DNA of 11,057 bases from Phycisphaeraceae bacterium (GTDB lineage Bacteria; Planctomycetota; Phycisphaerae; Phycisphaerales; Phycisphaeraceae), in assembly GCA_020851395.1 (NCBI GenBank), contig JADZCW010000082.1:1-11057 (forward strand), read 5' to 3'. A program made the translations under genes and the position numbers. Of the stretch, positions 1 to 7,050 are shown piece after piece (the stretch's first letter is position 1; every line of letters starts with the position of its first letter). The notes beneath the pieces were generated by a model. That model did no database searches and was not told the DNA's origin. It worked only from the letters and a program-made list of their open reading frames with translations.

Positions 1-418
1 CTACATCGTCGTGGGCGTGATCCTGCTGATGGCGCTGAACCTGACGCACACGCTCGTGGGCTGGTGGGTGGTGGCCGAGGCCAGGCCGGGGCTGACGCGC
101 TTCGACGCCATGCTCGAGGTGCCGCGCCTCGGCGAGTTCAGCTACGCGATCCAGTGGCAGAGCCTGGGCTGGACGGGCAAGGTCGCCGCGAGCCTGATTG
201 CGGTATGGACGTACTCGTTCCTGGGGCTGTTGCTGGCGTTTGCCATCAGCTTCTATGTCTGCGTGCAGACACAGATCTATCTGCTGCTGCGGCTGTCGGT
301 CGACGGCACGCCGCTGCACGAGGTGTACGAGGAGCCGGCCCCGAAGGATGCGCCGATGGCGGCGGGAGGCTCCGAGGCCATCGAGCCGCCGAGTGCTCCG
401 GATAGCCAGCCAGGCTGA
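1..418 (+). CDS. Integral membrane protein of unknown function, C-terminal part
   Basis: The reading frame is open from base 2 and ends with TGA at 416-418, so the N-terminus lies outside the window. Two hydrophobic segments are visible: one right at the window edge (YIVVGVILLMALNL onward) and a longer one ending in SFYVCVQTQIYLLLRLSVDGT. They are separated by a polar loop of roughly 50 residues. The protein ends in an acidic, Pro/Ala-rich tail of about 35 residues that is probably cytoplasmic. The pattern 'IY-LLR-x-VDGT-x-EVY-EP' after the last membrane helix resembles the end of uncharacterised multi-pass planctomycete membrane proteins that I recall, but I cannot assign a function. The binding-protein gene starts 73 bases downstream, so the two may be co-transcribed. 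Confidence is high that this is a real gene and low on its role. Confidence 0.7.
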   Translation, partial: YIVVGVILLMALNLTHTLVGWWVVAEARPGLTRFDAMLEVPRLGEFSYAIQWQSLGWTGKVAASLIAVWTYSFLGLLLAFAISFYVCVQTQIYLLLRLSVDGTPLHEVYEEPAPKDAPMAAGGSEAIEPPSAPDSQPG

Positions 419-491
419 GTGGTTTTTTCAGATCCAGTGGTTTGCCCCAGCCAAGCTCCCCGCCCGCGAGGGTGTGGACAACGGAGAAGCG

Positions 492-1601
492 GTGTTCCTC
501 AAGACGTTCTCGAGCCTCGTGATCGTGTGGGCGTGGGCTGCGGTCGCGTGGGGGCAGACCACGGCGATTGAGGCCACGGCGACGGAGCCTGCGCCGCTGC
601 GGATTGTCAGTTTTTCGCCGGCGCTGTCGCAGTTCGTCGTGGACCTGGGGCGAGGCGATTGGATCGTCGGCGTGGCCGACCATGACACGGCCGCGCCCGA
701 GGGTCTGCCGGTGGTGGGTAATTATCTGGCGCCGCACGTCGAGCGGCTGCTGTCGCTGCGGCCGACGCACGTGCTGGCGATGGTGGGCAAGGAAGGCCCG
801 GACGCGCGTCTGGTCGAGTGGGCGGCGCGGGGCCAGTTCGAGCTGCTGCTCTATCCCACGCCGCACAGCGTGCGTGAGATCCTGGACATGCTCGCGGGCG
901 TTGACGCGGGCCGGACGAACCTGGGCCGAGCGCTGCGCGCCCAGGATCGGGCGCGGGAGCTGAGCCGGCTGATCACGTATCGCTTGTCGGCGATCAGCCA
1001 GGCCGTTAAGGATGCTGCCGCGATCCCGCCGCGCGTGCTCCTGGTGTTCAACCCAAATCCGCTTTGGGCCAGCGGGCCAGGCTCGGTCGAGGACGACCTC
1101 TTGTGTAATTATCTACACGCGTCCAATGCCGCCGGTGACCTCGGCGGCGTGGCCGTGGTGCTCGACCGCGAGCGGCTGCTGGAACTGCGGCCGGACGTGG
1201 TGCTGTTCATGCTTCCGGGGGCGCCGCCGATCGACGACTTCGCTCAGGACCCGCGTCCGTCGCTCTTCCGGGGGCTGGATGTCCCCGCGGTGGAGCAGAA
1301 TCGGTTCGAGGTCATCGGCGACCCGCGCGTGCTGCTGATCCAGAGCACGGCCGTGGACCAGATCGCCGCCCGGCTGGCCATGGCGATCCATCCCGACAAG
1401 GCCGGGGCGATCCGAAAGATCATGCAGAGCAATCCCCCCCCTTCGGAGGTCTCCTCGGCTCCGCCTGCGGATGTTCCACTCCCCGCGACGAAGCCTTCCG
1501 AGGCCCCCGAGACCATGCCCTCGATCCCGATGACCACGCCCGTGCACGGATCAGACCCCTGGGGGGGTGCGGTTGAGCAAGGACACGTCGATGGCCAGTA
1601 A
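492..1601 (+). CDS. btuF: BtuF-like periplasmic substrate-binding protein of a cobalamin/iron-chelate ABC importer
   Basis: Class III (TroA/BtuF-fold) binding protein that would capture a cobamide or iron chelate in the periplasm and pass it to the permease encoded next. GTG 492 is chosen because GGAG (483-486) precedes it and a signal peptide follows at once (residues 2-21). The N-lobe begins LRIVSFSPALSQFVVDLG (36-53), the usual 'RIVSLSPALTE' opening. PHVERLLSLRPTHVLA (81-96) and LDRERLLELRPDVVLF (224-239) are the two lobe motifs. Glu84 and Glu227 probably correspond to the glutamates that dock onto permease arginines in E. coli BtuF (inference by pattern). At 369 residues it is longer than typical BtuF (about 250-300). 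The last 55 or so residues are a Pro/Ser/Thr-rich tail. Its end overlaps the permease start, implying coupled translation. The substrate is not determined by sequence; B12 or a siderophore are both possible. Confidence 0.85.
   Translation: MFLKTFSSLVIVWAWAAVAWGQTTAIEATATEPAPLRIVSFSPALSQFVVDLGRGDWIVGVADHDTAAPEGLPVVGNYLAPHVERLLSLRPTHVLAMVGKEGPDARLVEWAARGQFELLLYPTPHSVREILDMLAGVDAGRTNLGRALRAQDRARELSRLITYRLSAISQAVKDAAAIPPRVLLVFNPNPLWASGPGSVEDDLLCNYLHASNAAGDLGGVAVVLDRERLLELRPDVVLFMLPGAPPIDDFAQDPRPSLFRGLDVPAVEQNRFEVIGDPRVLLIQSTAVDQIAARLAMAIHPDKAGAIRKIMQSNPPPSEVSSAPPADVPLPATKPSEAPETMPSIPMTTPVHGSDPWGGAVEQGHVDGQ
1579..1583 (+). promoter_or_regulatory. Ribosome-binding site deciding the permease start
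   Basis: AAGGA lies inside the end of the binding-protein gene, 7 bases before ATG 1591. This favours ATG 1591 over the upstream in-frame GTG 1567. The resulting 11-base gene overlap suggests translational coupling. Confidence 0.6.
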
Positions 1602-2664
1602 CGCTTCGGCGACTCGTTCGGTGCATCGCGGCAGGACATGGCGGCGCGTGGCGCTGGTGATGCTCTGCGCGGCCCTGCTGGCGGCGGCGTGGGCGCGGCT
1701 GTGCACGGGGCTTTCCTGGGGCTGGCCCGGCGGGTCGTTGCTCGACGGATTGTGGAAGTTGTTCGGGCTGTCCAGCGATGAGGGTGGCTCCGTGACGTTG
1801 TTGGACATCCGCCTGACGCGCGTCGTCGGGGCGGCCACCGTCGGCGCGGCCCTGGCGGCGTCGGGGGTGGCGCTGCAGGCGTTGTTGCGAAATCCACTGG
1901 CTGAGCCTTACATCCTGGGCCTGTCGTCCGGGGCGGCGGTGGGCGTGATCGCCCAGTCGCTCTTGGCTGTGGCGTGGGGATTGTCCTTCGGCAGTAATGC
2001 CTGGGGCGCGCTCGTCGGCGCGGGTGTGAGCATGGCCGTGGTCTACGCCGTGGGCCGGCGGCGAGGCGTGATCGACCCGCTGGGACTGCTGCTGGCCGGC
2101 GTGGTCCTCTCGACGATCAACGGCTCGCTGGTGATGCTCCTGAATTACCTGATCGGCCCCAGCGGCGTGCGCGAGAACCTGATGTACTGGATGATGGGCT
2201 TTCTCGACGAGACCCAGTCGGCCTCGACGCGGAACGTCGTGATGCTCCTGACGTTCGGCGGGGTGGGGCTCTTGGCGTGGCTGGGCCGGTCAATGGACGT
2301 GCTGACGCTCTCGTCGGCCGAGGCGATGAGCCTGGGCGTGCCGGTGGCGCGCTTGCGGGCGGTGCTGTTCCTCATGGCCACGGCCTTGGCGGCCGGGGCG
2401 GTGCTGCTGGCCGGGCCGATCGCCTTCGTCGGGCTGATCTGCCCGCACGTCGTGCGCTTTGCGCTCGGGCCCACGCACCGGGCGTTGGTCGTCGGCTCGG
2501 CGCTGGCGGGGGCGACATTGATCGTGCTCTCGGACACCGCCAGCGTACTGCTCGACCGCGCACTGGGCACGGGACTGCTGCCGCTGGGCATCTTCACGGC
2601 CATGCTCGGTGGGCCGGTCTTCTTGTGGATGCTCCGGCCGCAGATGGGCCGCGGCGAGGAATAG
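1591..2664 (+). CDS. btuC: FecCD/BtuC-family ABC transporter permease
   Basis: Multi-pass inner-membrane permease that as a dimer forms the translocation path of a type II importer for vitamin B12, haem or iron-siderophores. It has 357 residues from ATG 1591 (365 if GTG 1567 is used). Family signatures are strong: RLTRVVGAATVGAALAASG (74-92), LLRNPLAEPYILGLSSGAA (98-116), SLGVPVARLR (247-256), the cytoplasmic coupling region GPIAFVGLICPHVVR (275-289), and the C-terminal PLGIFTAMLGGPVFLWML (331-348). About ten hydrophobic helices can be traced, as in BtuC. It overlaps the binding-protein gene by 11 bases, so the two form an operon. No ATPase (BtuD/FecE) gene follows; instead dapF converges with only 2 bases between the stop codons. 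The ATPase must be encoded elsewhere or upstream of the window. Function as a permease is near certain; substrate is uncertain. Confidence 0.95.
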   Translation: MASNASATRSVHRGRTWRRVALVMLCAALLAAAWARLCTGLSWGWPGGSLLDGLWKLFGLSSDEGGSVTLLDIRLTRVVGAATVGAALAASGVALQALLRNPLAEPYILGLSSGAAVGVIAQSLLAVAWGLSFGSNAWGALVGAGVSMAVVYAVGRRRGVIDPLGLLLAGVVLSTINGSLVMLLNYLIGPSGVRENLMYWMMGFLDETQSASTRNVVMLLTFGGVGLLAWLGRSMDVLTLSSAEAMSLGVPVARLRAVLFLMATALAAGAVLLAGPIAFVGLICPHVVRFALGPTHRALVVGSALAGATLIVLSDTASVLLDRALGTGLLPLGIFTAMLGGPVFLWMLRPQMGRGEE

Positions 2665-2666
2665 CG

Positions 2667-3587
2667 TCACGCCTCGTCGGGCCAATCGCCCTGGAAAACC
2701 TCGACGGCCGGGCCGGTCATGAACAGATGATTCGGGGCCTCTGGAGCTTCCGGGGGTCGCCAGTCCAATTCCAGGTCGCCGCCGGGGAGCTGGGCGTTGA
2801 TGCGCCTGGCCGTGCGGTGGCTCAGCACGCCCGCGACGCAGACGGCCGACGCCCCCGTGCCGCACGCCAGCGTGATGCCGCTGCCGCGCTCCCATGTCCG
2901 CATCTTGACCTCGTTGCGGCTGATCGGCTCGACGAAGTGCACGTTGATCCGACGCGGGAACATCGCGTGCCGCTCGATGATCGGCCCGACTGTTTCCAGC
3001 GGCACCGTGTCGACGTGGGCGCAATAGAACACCACGTGCGGGTTGCCCATCGACACGCAGGTCGCGCGCTCGTCGAGCTCGCACCGCTTCTTCCACGCGT
3101 CCCCGCCCGGCACGGCCGCCCAGAGCTCGGGGACGATGGCGTTGACCATCGGCTGGTCCTGCATGTCGGGGGTGGTCAGCACCGGCACCTGCCCGGCGGG
3201 AAGGATCGGCTCGCCCATGTCGACGCTGACACTGACCACCTTCGCCTGTTTGTCCAGCTCATAGCTGAGGCTCAGCACACCCCGGCCCGTCTGCACGCGC
3301 ATGGGGTTCGACGTGCTGATGCCGTGGTCGTGGGCCAGCTTGCAGACGCACCGCACGCCGTTGCCGCACATCTCCGACTCCGAGCCGTCAGCGTTGAACA
3401 TCCGCATCCGCACGTCGGCCTCGACGCCCGGCTCGGGCCGGTCGACGAGGATTAGACCGTCCCCGCCGACGCCGAAGTGCCGGTCGGCGATCTTCACCGC
3501 CAGCTTGGCGGGGTCCGCGATTTGTTCCTGCCAGGCATTGACGTAGACGTAGTCGTTGCCGATTCCGTGCATCTTGATGAATCGCAT
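2667..3587 (-). CDS. dapF: Diaminopimelate epimerase
   Basis: Cytosolic PLP-independent epimerase that converts LL- to meso-diaminopimelate, the lysine precursor and peptidoglycan cross-linking residue. The 306 residues are slightly longer than the usual 270-280. The start MRFIKMHGIGNDYVYV matches the family N-terminus, fixing ATG 3587 even though no close Shine-Dalgarno sequence is seen. The two catalytic cysteines are present: Cys74 in NADGSESEMCGNGVR (65-79) and Cys242 in ERGSGITLACGTGASA (233-248). The substrate-contact motif GNPH is at 181-184. About 20 residues after position 275, rich in Pro, Glu and Ala, account for part of the extra length. The gene lies 108 bases downstream of the M48 protease gene on the same strand, so a shared transcript is possible but unproven. 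It converges with the permease gene. No frameshift or missing key residue is seen. Confidence 0.98.
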   Translation of the reverse strand: MRFIKMHGIGNDYVYVNAWQEQIADPAKLAVKIADRHFGVGGDGLILVDRPEPGVEADVRMRMFNADGSESEMCGNGVRCVCKLAHDHGISTSNPMRVQTGRGVLSLSYELDKQAKVVSVSVDMGEPILPAGQVPVLTTPDMQDQPMVNAIVPELWAAVPGGDAWKKRCELDERATCVSMGNPHVVFYCAHVDTVPLETVGPIIERHAMFPRRINVHFVEPISRNEVKMRTWERGSGITLACGTGASAVCVAGVLSHRTARRINAQLPGGDLELDWRPPEAPEAPNHLFMTGPAVEVFQGDWPDEA

Positions 3588-3695
3588 GGGCTTGTCCGTT
3601 TCCCCCGATTCTCGCTGACCCTGTCAGTCCTTTAAGGGTAAACCCGATCCATAATTTTCTTGCGGACGCTTTTTACCACATTTTTACATCTTGTG
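3588..3695 (-). other. Spacer between the M48 protease gene and dapF
   Basis: A 108-base spacer that is much more A+T-rich than its flanks. Read on the minus strand it carries A-rich runs just after the protease stop codon, then a short inverted repeat CTGAC-agg-GTCAG (plus-strand 3615-3627), then the dapF start. This could hold the dapF promoter. I find no convincing -35/-10 pair and no hairpin followed by a T-run, so it is unclear whether dapF is read from the protease transcript. Confidence 0.35.
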
Positions 3696-5159
3696 TCACA
3701 TCGGGAGGTTGCCCGAGTGCCGGAGGACCAATCCCGCCAGGGTCAGCAGGCCCAGGACATTGAGCATAGGCACGATTTTGTCAATGGCCAGTTCGTCGAC
3801 CCGCCGGCCGGCGAGGGTCTGGAGGTAGCTGATCCGCCAAGCCATGGAGCCGTGCCGCCAGCAGCGACGATCGAGGGGGATGCCGTTGAAGCCGGCGATT
3901 GAACGCAGGGCGGCGGTCATGGTCTGCACCGCCTGGGGGTCGATTACGGTGGCTTGGACGTCCTGGAGAAGAGTGAGTTGGACGACCGCGAAGGTGTCGG
4001 CCTGGCGCTCGAACCGCCTTGAAATCCAACCGAAAACGCAGGCCCAGAGGAGCACGCCCAGTCCGCCGACGGTGAGGGTGGCGGTGGCCCTGAGCCAGTC
4101 CGATGCACCCTTGGGATCAATCCACGGCGTCAGCGCGTCGAAGGCGGTGCTCAGCGCCGCGCCCAGCGCCAGGGCCAGCATGGCCAGCCAGAACAGATGC
4201 CGCCGTCGGACGTGGGCCAGCTCGTGGGCCGTCACCGCCTGGACCAGGGGCAGGTCCATGTTCTCCAGCAGCGCGTCCGAGAGCAGCAGGTAGCGCAGCG
4301 GGCGGATGAACCCCGTGACGGCGGCGTTGGCCATGGCCCCGTCAGTTTTCCACAACAGCAGGCCGTTGAGCTTCACCCCGGTTCGCTCAGCCAGCGCGAC
4401 GACCGACTCCCGCAGCGTGCCGCCAGGAAGTTTTGTCGTCGACCAGACCAGTCGCAGCATCCATGGCGACAGCAGCATCAGCCCCAGCACGCCGGCGTAA
4501 AAGCCCAGCTCACGCGGGTTGGTCAGCTCCTGCCCGCCCGCGAGAATCCAGGGCGTGCTCGACAGCCCGACATGGGGCAGCATTTCCCACCAGCCCAGTA
4601 GGGCCATCGCCGGGACCAGCACGGGCCCGACTTGGTGGCGGAGCTGCCGCAGCAGATATCGCCCGCGACTCGGCACGGCAGGGGGGGTGTGGCCTTGGTC
4701 GATCTGACGCATCCAGATGGCCTGCCTCAGTCGTCGGTCGATCCCCGCGTCGCACCACCAGCTCCAGGCCCACATCGCCAGCGTCGGCGCCAGCACGAGA
4801 AGCTCGTCGGCCAGCACGGGATTGCCCACCAGGCTGCGCACAGCCTCGATCCAGCCGCAGGAGAGGTCCAGCCCATAGATCGCCACCGCCGCCGCACGAA
4901 AGAGCACGCCCATGCGGCGAGAGCGAGGCAGCCACGGCTCGATCCTGCCCCGGTCGAGCTGCCGACCCGTCCGCCAGACAACCAGGCCGTAGCTCGCGGC
5001 CAGCAGGAGCTTGAGCCCCGCGCTCAGCCCCAGCAGCCAGCCGATCGGATGGCCCGCGAAGAGCACCGCCGTCGAACCACCAAGATCAGACCCCGCCAGC
5101 TCGGCCGGCGGGTCGTGCAGCAAGAGCCCCAGGACCAGCAGGATCACCCAGACGTGCAT
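3696..5159 (-). CDS. M48-family integral membrane zinc metalloprotease (Ste24/HtpX type)
   Basis: Membrane-embedded zinc endopeptidase of clan MA, family M48, expected to act in membrane-protein quality control. The zinc motif HELAH is at 312-316 (His312, Glu313, His316) in VTAHELAHVRRRH. The third ligand Glu384 lies in RRFERQADTFAV (381-392), the typical ExxxAD signature. Another family feature is HGSMAWRISYLQTL (436-449), in place of the usual HPS...RI. At 487 residues the protein has a long hydrophobic N-terminal half: membrane segments near 4-14, 38-62, 86-104, 118-136, 178-196 and 218-238. Two more flank the active site, near 322-342 and 358-380, and a last one lies near 465-480. ATG 5159 is preceded by GAGGG at a normal distance. 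It is divergent from sppA, another membrane protease, and upstream of dapF. The sequence does not reveal its substrate; it is more Ste24-like than HtpX-like by size. Confidence 0.9.
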   Translation of the reverse strand: MHVWVILLVLGLLLHDPPAELAGSDLGGSTAVLFAGHPIGWLLGLSAGLKLLLAASYGLVVWRTGRQLDRGRIEPWLPRSRRMGVLFRAAAVAIYGLDLSCGWIEAVRSLVGNPVLADELLVLAPTLAMWAWSWWCDAGIDRRLRQAIWMRQIDQGHTPPAVPSRGRYLLRQLRHQVGPVLVPAMALLGWWEMLPHVGLSSTPWILAGGQELTNPRELGFYAGVLGLMLLSPWMLRLVWSTTKLPGGTLRESVVALAERTGVKLNGLLLWKTDGAMANAAVTGFIRPLRYLLLSDALLENMDLPLVQAVTAHELAHVRRRHLFWLAMLALALGAALSTAFDALTPWIDPKGASDWLRATATLTVGGLGVLLWACVFGWISRRFERQADTFAVVQLTLLQDVQATVIDPQAVQTMTAALRSIAGFNGIPLDRRCWRHGSMAWRISYLQTLAGRRVDELAIDKIVPMLNVLGLLTLAGLVLRHSGNLPM

Positions 5160-5318
5160 GCAGACCCTCGACGGCGCCGGCAGTGACGGCGCGGCCAGCC
5201 AAGACTACCCGATTTCACCGGTGACGCTGCCTTGGCCTCTGGCCCGCCCCGCGGGGATGAATTACCCTTGGGTGATCCAATCACACCCCTTTCGGCCGCC
5301 AGGCAGGACGCGACAACC
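5160..5318. promoter_or_regulatory. Divergent control region between the M48 protease gene and sppA
   Basis: A 159-base spacer that must hold start signals for both divergent protease genes. It contains a perfect inverted repeat GTGAT-cca-ATCAC (5272-5284) about 35 bases before the sppA start, a plausible operator half-site pair. Two short palindromes, CACCGGTG (5217-5224) and CCCCGCGGGG (5247-5256), also lie here but are easily expected in GC-rich DNA. I see no clear -35/-10 set on either strand. Confidence 0.35.
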
Positions 5319-6449
5319 ATGACCGAAGAATCCCAAGAGCCTCAGCAGCCCAGGCCCGACGAGTCCACACCCCGCGGCGCGCCAACCGCTCGCGGTGAGG
5401 GACGGCCGCCGCTCGAGCCCTCGTCCTTCCCGCCGCCGCCCCCGCCGACGGGCTATCCCCCGGTGATGATGGCGCCGCCGCCGCCGCCGCGTTGGAGTTT
5501 CCTCGGCCGGCTTGCCCGCCGGGCGCTGGTGATGCTCCTGGTCCTGTCGATCCTGCTGAACCTGGTCCTCTTGGCCGGTTCGAGCGAGATGGCCGGCGGG
5601 GGCGTCCGTGAGACGACCTACGCCTCCGGCGATGCCACCCGGCGGATCGTCATCCTGCCCATCGAGGGCATCATCGACGACGCCAAGGCTGAGTTTGTCC
5701 AGGACGCCCTGGCCCACCTGCGGGCGAGCAAGCCCGCCGCCATCGTCCTGCGCGTCGACTCGCCCGGCGGCACCGTCAGCGCGGCCGACCGCATCTGGCA
5801 CGAGCTCAGCCAGTTCAAGGAGGAACAGAAGATCCCCCTTGTCGCCAGCTACGCCGGGCAGGCGGCTTCCGGCGGGTATTACGTCAGCGCCCTGTCCGAC
5901 AAGATCATCGCCGAGCCGACCTGCATCACCGGCTCGGTCGGCGTGATCATGACGGCCTTCTCCGTCGAGGGGTTGCTGCAAAAAGTCGGCGTGACGCCGC
6001 AGATCCTCATCGCTCAGGGCTCGGAGCTCAAGGACACCGGGAGCATGTTCCGCGCCTGGACGGAGAAAGACAAACAGATCATGCAGAAGATCCTCGACAC
6101 GATGTACGACCGCTTCGTCGGCGTCGTGGCCAAGGGCCGATCCATGACCGACGAGCAGGCCCGCGCCGCGGCCGACGGGGCCCCGCTGACCGTGCCGCAG
6201 GCCATCGAGCGCCACCTCGTCGACCAGGAGGGCTTCCTCGAGGACGCCCTGGGCGCCGCCAAGGAACTGGCCAAGATCCCCGCCGACGTGACGCCCAAGG
6301 TCACCACGCTGCACCCGCGTCAGCCGTTTGATCTCTGGTCGATCCTTGGCGTGCAGCGGGCGGACAGCGCGGACTTCCTGGCTGAGACTTTCACGCGCGC
6401 GGCCACCCGCGCGCAAAGCCCCGTGCCGCAGTATCTGGCGTGGCCGTGA
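5319..6449 (+). CDS. sppA: Signal peptide peptidase SppA, short form (family S49)
   Basis: Membrane-anchored serine/lysine protease that cuts remnant signal peptides and some membrane polypeptides. ATG 5319 is chosen: AGGA lies 10 bases upstream and MTEESQEPQQ begins a hydrophilic tail. An in-frame TTG at 5232 would extend it but has less support. The 376 residues comprise a disordered Pro-rich cytosolic tail (1-57, with runs of six and five prolines), one membrane helix (about 66-88), and one S49 domain starting RRIVILPIEGIID. VLRVDSPGGTVSAAD (143-157) is the conserved core. The nucleophile is probably Ser184 in GQAASGGYYVSA, and the general base Lys238 in SELKDTGSMFRAWT. The 54-residue spacing is close to that in Bacillus SppA (Ser147/Lys199). 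The length fits a single-domain short-form enzyme. It is divergent from the M48 protease. Confidence 0.95.
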   Translation: MTEESQEPQQPRPDESTPRGAPTARGEGRPPLEPSSFPPPPPPTGYPPVMMAPPPPPRWSFLGRLARRALVMLLVLSILLNLVLLAGSSEMAGGGVRETTYASGDATRRIVILPIEGIIDDAKAEFVQDALAHLRASKPAAIVLRVDSPGGTVSAADRIWHELSQFKEEQKIPLVASYAGQAASGGYYVSALSDKIIAEPTCITGSVGVIMTAFSVEGLLQKVGVTPQILIAQGSELKDTGSMFRAWTEKDKQIMQKILDTMYDRFVGVVAKGRSMTDEQARAAADGAPLTVPQAIERHLVDQEGFLEDALGAAKELAKIPADVTPKVTTLHPRQPFDLWSILGVQRADSADFLAETFTRAATRAQSPVPQYLAWP

Positions 6450-6515
6450 AGAGCTTTCTGTGCCCAAGGAACAAGGCGTGTGTTGCTGATCAAGGGCGAG
6501 AGTAAGAGACGACGC

Positions 6516-6941
6516 ATGTACACAGTGCTCAGAATCACCGGTGATGAAGCGGCGGGTGCTGAGGCTCTGGCTGATCTAGCCGGGAGGCTTGAGGAGATAT
6601 TCGGTCGGGACTGCGTTCTTCGTCCACTCAAGGGTCCACCGCGAATCAGCGTTGGAATCGCGAATTCTGATATCTGGCACGAGCACGTCAGTGAAATTGC
6701 GGCGTCTCTGAATCGATGCAAGGACTGTGTCAAACAAAGTCAGGAGCGAGGCTGTTCCGTGGATGTGGACGTCGCGGTCATGCCGGAAGACCGGAAAGGG
6801 TACTTCATCACGACGGTACCGTTCGATACGCTCGCGATCAAGACCCTTTACGAGTTAGGGATTGGCGTGGAGATCAGCATTTACAACGATGCAAATGACT
6901 GGCCAGACGAACAAGATGGCGAAAAGCAGAAAGGCGGTTGA
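6516..6941 (+). CDS. Small hypothetical protein, DUF4279-like
   Basis: Small soluble protein of 141 residues with no signal peptide or membrane segment. The layout looks like DUF4279: an opening strand YTVLRITGDE, then IWHEHVSEIAASLNRC (53-68), a Cys/Val-rich strand GCSVDVDVAVMP (79-90), GYFITTVPFDTLAIKTLYEL (95-114) and a final strand GIGVEISIYNDAN (115-127). The family's function is unknown to me; some such small proteins accompany toxins as immunity factors, but no toxin gene lies here. ATG 6516 fits the domain edge. A GTG at 6480 with AAGGA 9 bases upstream is a real alternative (153 residues). The DNA is clearly less GC-rich: two sampled 60-base lines inside the gene have 45% and 50% G+C, against 73% in a sampled sppA line. 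This suggests recent acquisition or relaxed codon use. The family match is from memory and moderate. Confidence 0.65.
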   Translation: MYTVLRITGDEAAGAEALADLAGRLEEIFGRDCVLRPLKGPPRISVGIANSDIWHEHVSEIAASLNRCKDCVKQSQERGCSVDVDVAVMPEDRKGYFITTVPFDTLAIKTLYELGIGVEISIYNDANDWPDEQDGEKQKGG

Positions 6942-6981
6942 CTCGCTTGTGCGCAGGCGACCATGCTATTGAACATTGTGT

Positions 6982-7010
6982 TTGCACATACAAGGGCTGA
7001 CTTTTTTAGT
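6982..7010 (+). promoter_or_regulatory. Candidate promoter for the acid phosphatase gene
   Basis: The 109-base spacer before the phosphatase gene is A+T-rich (38% G+C in the line 6961-7020). TTGCAC (6982-6987) and TTTAGT (7005-7010) are 17 bases apart and match the sigma-70 consensus at 3/6 and 4/6 positions. A start near 7017 would give a leader of about 34 bases ahead of ATG 7051. The match is weak. Confidence 0.25.
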
Positions 7011-7050
7011 CTGAAACATGATTTTATTGTGATGTAGCCAGGAGTATTTT

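Noticed and set aside
419..491. Possible cobalamin riboswitch before the BtuF-like gene.
   Set aside because: The gap is only 73 bases, too short for the usual structure, and no B12-box sequence is present.
246..866. A 206-codon minus-strand frame opposite the membrane protein and the BtuF-like gene.
   Set aside because: Low-complexity Arg/Pro-rich translation overlapping supported genes; judged a shadow frame.
2277..3455. A 392-codon plus-strand frame across the permease end and dapF.
   Set aside because: It overlaps two well-supported genes and its translation is Arg/Ala/Gly/His-biased with no domain pattern.
5247..5256. CCCCGCGGGG palindrome before sppA.
   Set aside because: Perfect but short and made only of G and C, so expected by chance in this DNA; not counted as an operator.
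5262..6467. A 401-codon open frame on the minus strand opposite sppA.
   Set aside because: It is antisense to a gene with clear S49 motifs, is rich in Arg, Gly and Asp typical of GC-rich shadow frames, and has no recognisable domain or ribosome-binding site.
6999..7013. GACT-T-run-AGTC as a terminator after the DUF4279-like gene.
   Set aside because: Only 4 bp can pair and the T-run lies in the loop rather than after the stem.
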